Source: Pseudomonas sp. FEN (GTDB taxonomy: Bacteria; Pseudomonadota; Gammaproteobacteria; Pseudomonadales; Pseudomonadaceae). Taken from it: DNA of 64,000 bases. This document shows, piece by piece, positions 34,978 to 44,231 of the stretch (its first letter is position 1; each line of letters starts with the position of its first letter). The position numbers and the translations under genes were made by a program. The notes under the pieces are model-generated. The model worked only from the letters and a program-made list of their open reading frames with translations, did not search any database and had not been told where the DNA came from. The stretch is from assembly GCF_904067045.1 (NCBI RefSeq), contig NZ_CAJFDC010000036.1, positions 62,001 to 126,000 of the forward strand, in the 5' to 3' direction.

Positions 34978-36276
34978 ATGTCGCGTGAAATGGCCATCAG
35001 TGCCGAAAACCTGAGCAAGTGTTATCAAATTTATGATGCCCCCAAGGACCGTCTGCTGCAGATGTTGGCACGCGGCAGGAAACGTTTTTATCGCGAGTTT
35101 TGGGCCCTCGACGATGTCTCCCTGACGGTCGAAAAGGGAGAGACCGTCGGTATTATCGGTCGCAATGGCAGTGGTAAATCTACGCTGTTGCAACTCATCT
35201 GCGGGACGTTGATGCCAACCCATGGTCATGTACGAGGGGATGGCCGTATTGCTGCGTTGCTTGAGCTGGGGTCTGGTTTCAATCCAGAGTTCACCGGTCG
35301 AGAAAACGTCTATATGAATGCAGCTGTGCTGGGTTTAAGTAGCTCAGAGATCGATGCTCGCTTTGATGAAATCATAGCTTTCGCCAACATCGGCGACTTT
35401 ATCGACCAGCCCACCAAAATCTACTCCAGTGGGATGCTGGTGCGTTTGGCCTTCGCCGTTTCGGTCTGTGTGGAACCCGACATCCTGATCGTCGATGAGG
35501 CCCTCTCTGTCGGCGATGCATCCTTCCAGTTCAAATGCCTGAACCGGTTGGAAGAGCTGACTGCTAAAGGCACGACGCTGTTGTTCGTCTCCCATGACAT
35601 GACCATGGTCAAACGTTTTTGCAATCGGGTCATATACCTGCGCCAAGGCCGGGTCGTTGCCAGCGGCGCACCCGATGAAATAGCCGAGTTGTACTTGCTC
35701 GACATGCGCGACGAGCAACGGCAATGGGCCAGTGGCGGCGTCATACCGGTCACGCGCAAATCATTTATGGGTGAGCAGGATGGCGTTGCGTTTGGCACCC
35801 ACGAGGGCCACATCAGCTCTGCCTGTTTCACCAACACCCAGCAGTTGTCCTCGAGCTACCTGTATGGCGACGATATCGAGATTCACGTTGAGGTGCTGCT
35901 CAAAGAATCAATCAGTCGACCCAACATCAGCTTCACCATTCAGGAGGCAAGGCTGCTGGTGATTGGTGGCGCAAATTTTGCGCTGCAGGCAGGCCCAGCC
36001 GAAGATGGCTGGCGACGTGCAGCGATCACCGTGTGCTTCCCGGCCAACCTCAGCGCAGGTCGCTATCACATCACCCTCAAGCTTCTGGACGGGGAAAATG
36101 AGCACACCTCACAATTGATTGAGAAACAGGTGGCGCCGTTAGCGTTTGACATGTTGCCGAACCAGAAAAACTTTCTGGGCATGGTTGATCTGGGTCTGCA
36201 AACTGTCAGCCCTGCGTCGAATAAAAGGCTATTCCAGGCCGATCGGCCATCCGATTGTGCAACTCACGGGGAGTAA
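34978..36276 (+). CDS. wzt: Polysaccharide ABC exporter ATPase (Wzt-like)
   Basis: 432 aa. The N-terminal ABC ATPase has Walker A (GRNGSGKST, 61-69), a signature reduced to YSSGM (149-153), as usual in Wzt/TagH proteins, Walker B (DILIVDEAL) and the switch His206. After about residue 250 comes a beta-rich C-terminal domain like the Wzt carbohydrate-binding domain that recognises the modified chain end. With a Wzm-type permease it exports lipid-linked O-polysaccharide to the periplasm. The only permease here is at 44232-45050, on the other strand and 8 kb away. First gene of a plus-strand unit with the next two. Confidence 0.92.
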   Translation: MSREMAISAENLSKCYQIYDAPKDRLLQMLARGRKRFYREFWALDDVSLTVEKGETVGIIGRNGSGKSTLLQLICGTLMPTHGHVRGDGRIAALLELGSGFNPEFTGRENVYMNAAVLGLSSSEIDARFDEIIAFANIGDFIDQPTKIYSSGMLVRLAFAVSVCVEPDILIVDEALSVGDASFQFKCLNRLEELTAKGTTLLFVSHDMTMVKRFCNRVIYLRQGRVVASGAPDEIAELYLLDMRDEQRQWASGGVIPVTRKSFMGEQDGVAFGTHEGHISSACFTNTQQLSSSYLYGDDIEIHVEVLLKESISRPNISFTIQEARLLVIGGANFALQAGPAEDGWRRAAITVCFPANLSAGRYHITLKLLDGENEHTSQLIEKQVAPLAFDMLPNQKNFLGMVDLGLQTVSPASNKRLFQADRPSDCATHGE

Positions 36277-36279
36277 GGT

Positions 36280-37647
36280 TTGACAGAAGTCATAAAACAA
36301 CCCGCGTTGCACGTCGCTATATTCGGCACATTTGACGTAGAGAATTACGGCGACCTGCTGTTTCCGGTCATCGCCGAGGCGGAGCTGACGCGGCGGCTGG
36401 GCACCGTTAACCTGCATCGTTTTTCCTACAACGCAAAAAGCCCTCCCGAGTGGCCCTATACCGTTACATCGCTAACAGAACTACCGACGTTGGCCGAACA
36501 ACTCGACGGCGCCCTGATAGGTGGCGGTTTTATCGTTCGCTTCGACAAAGTCGTCGCCCACGGCTACCTTCCCCCGACACCGTATATCCATCACCCCACG
36601 GGGTACTGGCTATCGCCGGCGCTGATTGCTCAGCAACATGGCATACCGGTGATCTGGAACGCGCCAGGCATGCATTGCAATGATATTCCCGAGTGGAGCG
36701 CCCCTCTGCTCAAGATGGTGTTGGAGAACAGCCAATGCGTTCGGGTCAGGGATGAGCTATCACGCGATAGCCTAAGAGAACTCAGTCCAACCACTGATAT
36801 TCAAGCGTTACCCGATACCGCTTTCGGCCTGCCAAACCTGATCGATGAGCACCATCCGAGCAAGGCGTTTACCGAACTACGCAAGACGTTCGGGTTGGAT
36901 AGGCCGTATATCGTCATTCAGCCGATTCACGTGGTCGAGCCGTTTTTGCAGCTTTTTGAAAAACATCCGCAAGCCCTATCCGGCTGCCGCTTGGTGGTCC
37001 TTCCGATCGGCCCGGTTCTGGGCGACCATCACATGGTAGTGTCCACCCGTATACCCAATACCCTTACTCTGCCTTTCTGGCCGGACCCGTTACTGTTGGC
37101 GGAAATCCTCTGCCACGCTCAGGCGGTCATCGGTCATAGCTATCACCTGTCCATCAGTGCCCTGGTATTTGGCGTTCCGGTGTTTTCCACGGCTGACCTG
37201 AGCATCGGCAAGTATACGGCGCTGGCCAAAATGGGTCAGATGCACGCTCTTGTTCAAGCGCAAGAACTGACGGAGCAATGGTTCACTTCACGACTGGGCA
37301 AAACAGAACCGTCTGCGGCGATAGAGGCCACAAAGGTGGAGCTGGCCACATATTGGGACCAGGTTGTGGACATCATCGTTCAAGGCAAGACTTCGGCTCA
37401 CCACGCCCTCAATCGCTTCTGGCAGCATCTGCCTGCCTTGCTTGAAAACGAAGGCCATGCGCCCTTGTTACCCACAGAGCAGTCAGTACCCACGGTCGAC
37501 TATCTGAACATCGAGCTCAACGCCAGACAGCGACAGATCTTCATGCTGACCGAACAGATTGCAAGGTTGCGAAACTCCAACAGCTTCAAAGTCACGGCAC
37601 CTTTACGTGCGCTGAGGCGCGCTTTCAGAAAATTGAGGGGAAAATAA
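36280..37647 (+). CDS. Polysaccharide pyruvyl transferase family protein
   Basis: 455 aa from a TTG start at 36280, 3 bp after the Wzt-like stop, with GGGGA 8 bp upstream. The N-terminus (HVAIFGTFDVENYGDLLFPV) is that of the polysaccharide pyruvyl transferase family, which adds ketal-linked pyruvate or carries out related transfers on sugars. A C-terminal coiled-coil-like tail (about 410-455, RQRQIFMLTEQIARLRNSNS) resembles tails on other O-antigen enzymes in pseudomonads. The next gene begins immediately after the stop, so the unit continues. The acceptor sugar is unknown. Confidence 0.85.
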   Translation: MTEVIKQPALHVAIFGTFDVENYGDLLFPVIAEAELTRRLGTVNLHRFSYNAKSPPEWPYTVTSLTELPTLAEQLDGALIGGGFIVRFDKVVAHGYLPPTPYIHHPTGYWLSPALIAQQHGIPVIWNAPGMHCNDIPEWSAPLLKMVLENSQCVRVRDELSRDSLRELSPTTDIQALPDTAFGLPNLIDEHHPSKAFTELRKTFGLDRPYIVIQPIHVVEPFLQLFEKHPQALSGCRLVVLPIGPVLGDHHMVVSTRIPNTLTLPFWPDPLLLAEILCHAQAVIGHSYHLSISALVFGVPVFSTADLSIGKYTALAKMGQMHALVQAQELTEQWFTSRLGKTEPSAAIEATKVELATYWDQVVDIIVQGKTSAHHALNRFWQHLPALLENEGHAPLLPTEQSVPTVDYLNIELNARQRQIFMLTEQIARLRNSNSFKVTAPLRALRRAFRKLRGK

Positions 37648-38343
37648 ATGCAGCCCATCCTGAACCTGTCAGCACTCAAGCATGGTGTACTCAAAATCGA
37701 TCCATTCTCATGGGCCGAAATAAGCAACCTGTATTCCGCGCAAGACGCTGCCGCCCTCGCCGCTAGCTATCCCCACGATCACTTCAAGACCGTGACGGGT
37801 TATGGCGGGGAAAAAAATTATGACTACGAGGCCCGCGCCTTGTTACCTATGGGTAGCAACGCCATTGCCCACGAGGCTGAACTGAGCGATGTCTGGCGTC
37901 GACTTGCCCGGGACCTGTGCAGCGAGGCTTATCGCGATGCCCTCAGCGCCCTGACCGACCGTGACCTACGTCATGCTCCAATGGAGGTGAACGTTTTTCA
38001 CTATGGGCCTGGGGCTAGCCTGGGACCACATCCAGACCTCCCAGACAAACGGATCACCCATATTCTCTATTTCAATGAGTCTTGGGATCGATCCCATGGC
38101 GGTTGCCTGAATATCCTCCGCAGCAAGGACCCAACTGCCGTGGCCGCAGTGGTCGAACCTCTAGTTGGAAACTCTGCCATACTGGTACGTTCCGATAACT
38201 CCTGGCATGCCGTTTCTCCAGTCGTCCCGAACCAAAGGGGCTCACGCCGGAGTGTGACAGTGACCTTCTACCAGCCAGGCTCCGAAAGCTCTATGTGGCC
38301 CCTGGGCGATACCACGCCTCTGCAAAGTTACCCACGAAACTGA
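37648..38343 (+). CDS. 2-oxoglutarate/Fe(II)-dependent oxygenase family protein
   Basis: 231 aa, starting directly after the preceding stop. The iron-binding facial triad is visible as His-x-Asp in LGPHPDLPDK and a distal His in SDNSWHAVSPV, with the 2OG-binding Arg in RRSVTVTFY. It resembles prolyl-4-hydroxylase-type oxygenases found in polysaccharide loci. Likely substrate is the growing or finished glycan, its lipid carrier or a surface protein; this is inference from position. Confidence 0.82.
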   Translation: MQPILNLSALKHGVLKIDPFSWAEISNLYSAQDAAALAASYPHDHFKTVTGYGGEKNYDYEARALLPMGSNAIAHEAELSDVWRRLARDLCSEAYRDALSALTDRDLRHAPMEVNVFHYGPGASLGPHPDLPDKRITHILYFNESWDRSHGGCLNILRSKDPTAVAAVVEPLVGNSAILVRSDNSWHAVSPVVPNQRGSRRSVTVTFYQPGSESSMWPLGDTTPLQSYPRN

Positions 38344-38868
38344 TGGCCTTGGCTTGTCGGTAACACCGTCAAGCCTTCAGTAAACCTCCGATGTATCAGT
38401 ATTGCTACTTACTATCAAATGACATTTCCAGGCAATACGTGTTCGCATCTTTTGCCTCTATCAACACGGCAAAACCACGGGACACTCGGCTACCATGGGC
38501 CATCCCCGCATGCAGTTCAGAGCGAGGATCGATAATGATGTACCACGTACGTTGCGTCTAGGCCAAGGACAGTCCGCAGATAGGCTGCACTGCGCATATA
38601 CAAGGGTGAGAGAGCGCACGCCCCCTCTATGCACACCGACTCTTTATCGTTTATTTATTTGACATCAAAAAATTTAGGGCATCCTTATTGTTCTATCCTA
38701 TTTGGTCATACCAACGCGCTACACTTTTTCGACACCTTGTTCACTGCACTGGACTATCTTCAGGGATGCTTGATCAGTTGCATAAAGCGCCAACACTGTC
38801 ATCAGGAAGACTCCTCGGGTCCAAGCGCGCTACACTGACGAAAATAGCTCGGGACGGGGTTCTGGAAG
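38344..38868. other. AT-rich spacer between oxygenase and methyltransferase genes
   Basis: 525 bp with no supportable gene. A short frame at 38629-38838 has no ribosome-binding site and no recognisable product. A TTGACA word at 38659-38664 is a possible -35 element for the methyltransferase gene, with no clear -10 at the ideal distance. The 10-mer GCGCTACACT occurs twice (near 38718 and 38827). Confidence 0.4.
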
Positions 38869-39810
38869 ATGGCGTTGGTAACAGATGAAGAGTTTGATGC
38901 CGCTTTGGCAGTGATGCAAAAGCTGCTTTGGGCTGATCCACAGGATAGAGAGCGACTGCAAACGCGCGGCCTTAATCTGATCCCTTGCAATTTTTACTCA
39001 AGCACACCATCGATTTCCGAAACGTATAGCTCCTATGAATACAATGAATCAGAACCACCGTATCTGAACAGCGGCCTGTTTGATCAGGAAAAACTCCGAG
39101 CGGAGCTAATCGAGCTCATTCCGTATGCGGTGGATTTCAATCCTGCTGAAGTGGATGATCACGAAACCTGCACCTCCTATTTCTGGAGAAACGGCCAGTT
39201 CACATGCAGTGATGCCATGGCCTATTACGCCTATGTCAGGCGTATCCGCCCAAAAACCATTGTGGAAATCGGCAGCGGGTTCTCATCGCTGATTGCTCTG
39301 GAAGCGCTGGGCAAAAACGGAACGGGGCGGTTGCACTGCATAGAACCTTTTCCGAGACCCTTCATAACGTCGCTTAGTAACGAGGGCGCCCTTCAATTGG
39401 AAGCGATACGTGCTCAGGATTTGACCGCTGAGATGTTGAACTCCACTCTGCAAGATGGCGACATTCTGTTTATCGACTCCACCCACACGGTCAAAACAGG
39501 TAGCGATTGCCTGCATATTTACCTTCGCTTGCTGCCGAAAATAACCAAGAAGATATTTGTCCATGTTCACGATGTCTTTCTGCCATTTGGTCTTCCACAG
39601 AAGTGGTTGATCGATCACCAGATCTACTGGACCGAGCAGTATTTACTGCTAGCGCTGTTGATTGACAACCCGCGCACGAAACTATTGTTCGGCAATGCGT
39701 ACCACAAACATTTCAACGATGATCTTTTGAGCGAACTCATGCAGGGTCGATCTGAAAGCGGCGGAGCCAGTTTTTGGTTTGAGTTTGATGGCCGCACCAC
39801 TGTGGATTAA
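38869..39810 (+). CDS. Class I SAM-dependent methyltransferase
   Basis: 313 aa. The Rossmann motif I is KTIVEIGSGFSSLIALEALG, with the acidic end of strand 2 in LHCIEPFPRP and motif IV as DILFIDSTHTVKTG. The last is typical of the methyltransferase_24 group seen in O-antigen and glycopeptidolipid loci. It may methylate a sugar or cap the chain end, which in ABC-type O-antigen systems can set chain length and be read by Wzt. The gene stands apart, 525 bp after the oxygenase. Its ribosome-binding site is weak. Confidence 0.85.
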   Translation: MALVTDEEFDAALAVMQKLLWADPQDRERLQTRGLNLIPCNFYSSTPSISETYSSYEYNESEPPYLNSGLFDQEKLRAELIELIPYAVDFNPAEVDDHETCTSYFWRNGQFTCSDAMAYYAYVRRIRPKTIVEIGSGFSSLIALEALGKNGTGRLHCIEPFPRPFITSLSNEGALQLEAIRAQDLTAEMLNSTLQDGDILFIDSTHTVKTGSDCLHIYLRLLPKITKKIFVHVHDVFLPFGLPQKWLIDHQIYWTEQYLLLALLIDNPRTKLLFGNAYHKHFNDDLLSELMQGRSESGGASFWFEFDGRTTVD

Positions 39811-39898
39811 AGCCTGAGCAGGCGTCGAAGGCATCTAAATTAGCGCGCCCAGCGCCTTGAGCGGCTTTCGAACAGTGAGCGGGGATTTGTGCGACGGC

Positions 39899-40306
39899 TT
39901 CAAACTGTAAGGTCACTCAGGTGCAAATCCTGCTCCGCCAGTAAAGCCCGCAGCACTTCAAGTTGCTCATCATTTACCTGGCTTACATCAGCACTCGCGC
40001 GGCCTCAAGCTGTTGCTCTTTTTCCTGAACCACGTCCAGCACAGCAGGACCTGTTGCTTCTCAATCAGACATTCCATCGTGGCCTGATTCAGTCACCGTT
40101 GGGTGGGATGCTCCGGAGAGAGCGTGTCGATAATCTAAGGCTGTACGCTGGCTGATACCGGCAAGTACAGCGGTCAGTGTCTCGATATCATCGATGATCT
40201 GGACCGAACAAATTTCTGATACTGGGAGCTTTATGCGCCCCAACACCTCCCAGATTTGAAGGTCCAGCGCCAACAGGCTTGCATTATTTACGAACGCATG
40301 GGTCAT
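39899..40306 (-). pseudogene. Frame-broken coiled-coil protein gene
   Basis: On the minus strand a good protein sequence starts at 40306 (MTHAFVNNASLLALDLQIWE) and stops at 40061. It seems to continue in other frames: LNQATMECLIEKQQVLL, then AVLDVVQEKEQQLEAARVLM, then VSQVNDEQLEVLRALLAEQD, ending TV-stop at about 39899. Joined, these pieces make one protein with a heptad-like, Glu/Leu-rich C-terminal helix, which would need at least two or three frameshifts. I do not know the intact family. It lies beside the glycosyltransferase at 40342 on the same strand. Confidence 0.55.
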
Positions 40307-40341
40307 GCTTGTTTCGTTCCTGAAGCAGGTAGGTGCGCATC

Positions 40342-41481
40342 CTATGAACTCAAGCCTGATGCCGTAAACGCAGCATAGGCATGGGTATGTACTTGGGTCG
40401 CGGCAAAGCGCATCGACCAGAGATTATCCCGGCGAAACTGCCTGATAATTAAATGGTTGCTTTGAAACGCGAGTGCGCTCTGGCAGACGTTGTGCAGCTC
40501 ACTTTGATGATCGACTATCCACACTTCCAACTCCTCGCCTCGTCGGGCCATCTCACCGAAACGGGTAGAAATCACTGGAAGTCCCAGAGCGCGGTATTCA
40601 TAGTATTTGATCGGATCGACTGACGCCGTCAGCCGGCTGAGCTTGAAGGGGATCAAGCCTACCGAAAATCTGGCCATGGCCGATATGGCTTCGGCATGTG
40701 AGCATTCTGGCAGCAGCTCGATATTGCTTGGCAGCGGACACGGTGCCGGGGTAGATATCGGGCCGATCAGTTGAATCCGATTTACCGGATTGGCACGCGC
40801 CATGGCGACGACCAGGTCCCAATCAAACCAACGGCCGATGGTGCCGACATAACCCAATATATGCTGCTTCTGACCCAGATCCAGGCTGTCGACAGGCGCA
40901 AATGCTTGAATATCACACGCATTAAGGACCAGCTCAACCTCGTCCGTAGCGCTCAGCAGCTTGTCGCGCAAGGTAGTGGAAGCCGCCAGCACCTTGGACA
41001 CCTTGCTAACAAGTCGACGCTGGCGACTCTCCATGGAGCGCCGTGAAAGCCCCCGATAGAATGCCGGAAAATCATCCATGGCATCGTAAACGGAATAACA
41101 GGCTGGCAGCAGCGCCAGCAGTTGCAAGGCGAGTTCGGTGGGTTTCCCAACGCAAATCATGCAGTGCCCCGCCTCTGCGAACGCCATGGCTTGCTTGAAA
41201 ATGTCGCGCCAGAGCCACCGCTGCAGCAGTCCAGATCCGGCAATCGGCTCGATCGGCAACGCTTGAGGTTTACACAGTTGCAGCCAGTGCGGAATGGCAA
41301 CGCGTTGCTGTTGCCCCGCTGGCGAGGTGCGGGTGAAGTCTTGCAGCGACGGCAGACGTGTCGGATAGGGATCGACCCAAAGTACCGGCGCTTCCGTCTG
41401 ACTGTGCAACCAGTTGACGAAGTGATGCGGGCGCTGGCTGAAGCTGGCCCACGGCACCGGTGAGAGGTAGATCATTCGCAT
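40342..41481 (-). CDS. Glycosyltransferase (GT-B, GT1/GT4-like)
   Basis: About 379 aa from ATG 41481 (MRMIYLSPVPWASFSQRPHH). The open frame begins earlier, at 41529, but those first 16 residues are the leftover of a truncated wecB. The N-terminal domain has the SQRPHHF motif of polysaccharide GT-B enzymes; the C-terminal domain has GYVGTIGRWFDWDLV and the nucleotide-sugar site DPIKYYEYRALGLPVISTRF. It transfers a sugar from a nucleotide donor to the O-chain on the cytoplasmic side. Donor and acceptor are unknown. It probably came in with the rearrangement that cut wecB. Confidence 0.85.
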   Translation of the reverse strand: MRMIYLSPVPWASFSQRPHHFVNWLHSQTEAPVLWVDPYPTRLPSLQDFTRTSPAGQQQRVAIPHWLQLCKPQALPIEPIAGSGLLQRWLWRDIFKQAMAFAEAGHCMICVGKPTELALQLLALLPACYSVYDAMDDFPAFYRGLSRRSMESRQRRLVSKVSKVLAASTTLRDKLLSATDEVELVLNACDIQAFAPVDSLDLGQKQHILGYVGTIGRWFDWDLVVAMARANPVNRIQLIGPISTPAPCPLPSNIELLPECSHAEAISAMARFSVGLIPFKLSRLTASVDPIKYYEYRALGLPVISTRFGEMARRGEELEVWIVDHQSELHNVCQSALAFQSNHLIIRQFRRDNLWSMRFAATQVHTHAYAAFTASGLSS

Positions 41482-41630
41482 TGCTGGAAGTGCTGCCTTA
41501 AAACGCAGATGTTGGGCCGTGGCCAGCACCCGACACTGGATATGTTCGTCGGCCAGCAGGACCGTGATAACTGGACCACCTTGATGGCTTCAGGACGCGT
41601 ACCGATGATGCAAAGGACCTTCTTGGTCAT
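41482..41630 (-). pseudogene. wecB: Truncated, frame-shifted wecB (UDP-GlcNAc 2-epimerase) remnant
   Basis: From ATG 41630 on the minus strand the frame reads MTKKVLCIIGTRPEAIKVVQ, the unmistakable start of UDP-N-acetylglucosamine 2-epimerase. The frame is then lost, and in the +1 frame the family sequence resumes as LLADEHIQCRVLATAQH before it fuses to the start of the glycosyltransferase frame. About 50 of some 375 codons remain, with a small internal deletion. The enzyme would make UDP-ManNAc; this copy cannot. WecB activity must come from elsewhere if needed. Confidence 0.85.
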
Positions 41631-41660
41631 TTATTTTCTCTTCCGATGCATGTCTGATGT

Positions 41661-44126
41661 TCAGACGCCCCGATAGGTATGTGGACTCCAGGCCCCCCAC
41701 TTTGCCTCATAAATCGCTTTGTTTTTTTCGAAGAGTGCCTGCTTTTTTTCTACGCCCAATTTATTGAATGAAGCAGACAAATGGTGGTGAACGAAGACAT
41801 CTTCGGCACAGGCAGCACGCATGCCGCTGTGCTGCACACGACGACAGTAATCGTCATCTTCAAAAAAACCCAGACCATACTCTTCGCTCAGGCCGCCGAC
41901 CTTCTCATATGTTGAGCGAGAAAACATGGCACAGAAGAATGCCAAGGTATTAATTTCGAACCACTCGCCCATGCGTGCCCGGGTCATACTCGCAGCCTCG
42001 GCCGGCATGTCTTTGATCGCTGTGTACCCGGTATCGACACGCGCTTCATTGCCGATATTATTGGTGATCGGACCGATGATCCCGATATCCTCATTGTCTC
42101 GCAGGTGACGCATCAAGCCTTTGGCCCATCCGGCGGTAACCACCGTATCGTTGTTCAGGATAACGAGATAATCGCCACTGGCCGCCGCAAGACCTACATT
42201 GTTACCTGCAGCAAAGCCCTTGTTTTCAGAGTTGAGGATGACGACTCGGTTCGAGTGCCCTTGGGCCCACATCTTCAGGAACGTGGGCGTATCGTCGCTG
42301 GAATGGTTATCTACGACGATTATCTCAAGGTTGGCGTAGTTGCTCTGCATCACTAGACTGTCCAGACAGGCTTTGGTCAAGTCCAGATTGTTATAGGTCA
42401 AGACCACGACGCTGATTCTCGGCACAGGCAGCATATCGATTGCCTCGCGCAGGCTGATAGCGCGATGTCGCCAGGTCTGACCCTTCGCAAATAACTGACG
42501 GGCCTGAAATGCAGACTCTGGCTCTGGAAGAGCTTTCAGAGCGGCGTGTACCGCCAAGACGAAATCAGCGGCAGTTTCAGCCGTGTTGATCAGCTCCCCG
42601 AATTGGCTCAACTCCGGCAGTTTCACTGCAACGACCGGTTTTCCTGCGCTCAGGTATTCATAAACCTTCACTGGGTTGGTAGCCAGGGTTAACGGAATGA
42701 CCTTGAAGGGCAGCAAGCACACATCCATGGCATGCAGGTAGTATGGGAGAGAGGCGTACGGCACTTCTCCTTGCATTACAATATTCGAATGGGCTTTCAG
42801 GGACTTTCTGGCGTTAACCGTGTCGTTACCGATCAGCAATATCAAGTGCTGGGGTAAAGCCTCAGCGACTTGTTTAAGCAGATTCAGATCGAACCACTCG
42901 GCGATAGCTCCGTAGTAACCTATGATCCTTCTGCCCAGGGCGTCTTGATAGATACTGTCTGGACGTTGGCTGAAGACACTGTATTCAGTCGCATTGCGGA
43001 TGACTTTTACGTTGGGGTTTTCGCGTTTTCCGTGCCGTCCGATCCAGTCGGAGGTTGCCACCAGCAGGTCAGCTCTGCGCATCAAGGCGATTTCGAGATC
43101 CAGCATTTCCCGTGAGACATTGCCGAAGCCTTCATGATGATCCATGCAGTCATAGACCAGCGTGGAGTCAGGAACTCGTCGAGCGACCGGAAACCAATAA
43201 GCGTGCTGGACGATGCAATGAGTAGCACCGATATTCGCCCATTCAAGCAGCAGCGCCAGACTCCGACACAGCTGTGAGATGGCATCAGCTGAAGGGGGGG
43301 CATGATAGATAGCTGGAGCGCCGCTGACGTTCAGGCGGATCTGAAACAATCCACTCGCTTGATCCAGTTCTTCAACGTCGAAGCCCGGAGCGTCATCGTC
43401 GATAAAATGGTTGGATATATACAGCGTTCTCTGGCCTGCTTTTGCCAGCTCCTTGGCCAAATTTTGCGGCCGCTGAATACGAAAATGCCAGTCAATAACG
43501 CCAAACATCAACACCGCAGGCTGCGTGGTAGAAGAGCGCAATTTTATTCTTGCGAAAGCAGGCTTACCCACCAACTTGGTGAGAGTGGTCGACTGTGCCG
43601 GAAGAGTCGCCTCGCTGATTTTCAACCAGCGTCGAACACGGCGCGTCAACTTGCCCTTTAGCGCGGGCGTCAGCGGCAGTTGTGCATAGATTCTGCGCAA
43701 TCCTTTATAAACGTGCTTGCGCAGGAAATAACTCAGTGGAGCACGCTCAATACGGCTGGCCCAGTCCGACAGCGTGAGCAACTCGGCCTGCTTCGATACC
43801 AGCTTTTTATTCAGGTCGACTGCCAAATCGAAACGGGTCACAGCTTCACTGGTTTTGATCTGAAGTAATTCGTTGGTCTCTTCGATTTGACGTTTGGTCG
43901 CGTGCAGTTGCGCCTTGAGCGATGCCTGCTGCTTGCGTAGCGCCTCAAGCTCCAGCGCCTGACGCGAAAGACTACTACGAAGCGCTTGTTCTTTCTCACG
44001 CAGCTCGCCGAGCAGCCGATCCCTGTTCTCGATCTCTTTGACTAGCAACATACCTTCAGCCGACCGGGTTTCAGCTAAAAGCGTTAGTTTTTCGATGCAA
44101 TCAACAAGGCGCACAATGTGCCGCAT
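41661..44126 (-). CDS. Large two-domain glycosyltransferase with coiled-coil N-terminus
   Basis: 821 aa from ATG 44126 (GGGAGAG ribosome-binding site); ATG 44159 is possible. Residues 1-120 are a long coiled coil (EIENRDRLLGELREKEQALR). A GT-B domain spans about 200-560 (FGVIDWHFRIQRPQNLAKEL; VKVYEYLSAGKPVVAVKLPE). A GT-A family 2 domain spans about 570-800 (ISVVVLTYNNLDLTKACLDS; DD in FFEDDDYCRRV; DNHSSDD). Two enzymes in one chain could add two successive sugars, and the coiled coil may set the reach or bind partners, as in WbbB/WbdD-type proteins. It ends 31 bp before the wecB remnant on the same strand. Confidence 0.9.
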   Translation of the reverse strand: MRHIVRLVDCIEKLTLLAETRSAEGMLLVKEIENRDRLLGELREKEQALRSSLSRQALELEALRKQQASLKAQLHATKRQIEETNELLQIKTSEAVTRFDLAVDLNKKLVSKQAELLTLSDWASRIERAPLSYFLRKHVYKGLRRIYAQLPLTPALKGKLTRRVRRWLKISEATLPAQSTTLTKLVGKPAFARIKLRSSTTQPAVLMFGVIDWHFRIQRPQNLAKELAKAGQRTLYISNHFIDDDAPGFDVEELDQASGLFQIRLNVSGAPAIYHAPPSADAISQLCRSLALLLEWANIGATHCIVQHAYWFPVARRVPDSTLVYDCMDHHEGFGNVSREMLDLEIALMRRADLLVATSDWIGRHGKRENPNVKVIRNATEYSVFSQRPDSIYQDALGRRIIGYYGAIAEWFDLNLLKQVAEALPQHLILLIGNDTVNARKSLKAHSNIVMQGEVPYASLPYYLHAMDVCLLPFKVIPLTLATNPVKVYEYLSAGKPVVAVKLPELSQFGELINTAETAADFVLAVHAALKALPEPESAFQARQLFAKGQTWRHRAISLREAIDMLPVPRISVVVLTYNNLDLTKACLDSLVMQSNYANLEIIVVDNHSSDDTPTFLKMWAQGHSNRVVILNSENKGFAAGNNVGLAAASGDYLVILNNDTVVTAGWAKGLMRHLRDNEDIGIIGPITNNIGNEARVDTGYTAIKDMPAEAASMTRARMGEWFEINTLAFFCAMFSRSTYEKVGGLSEEYGLGFFEDDDYCRRVQHSGMRAACAEDVFVHHHLSASFNKLGVEKKQALFEKNKAIYEAKWGAWSPHTYRGV

Positions 44127-44231
44127 GCCTTCATCTCTCCCTGAAATTATTACCATCATACCGGTTTAAGGCTGAAGCAAGTATCGAAGTAAATCGTCGT
44201 CTTGCCAAGCAGCTCAACCAGAATGCTAACC

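Noticed and set aside
38629-38838. 69-codon frame between oxygenase and methyltransferase genes
   Set aside because: No ribosome-binding site, no recognisable protein and odd composition; treated as non-coding.
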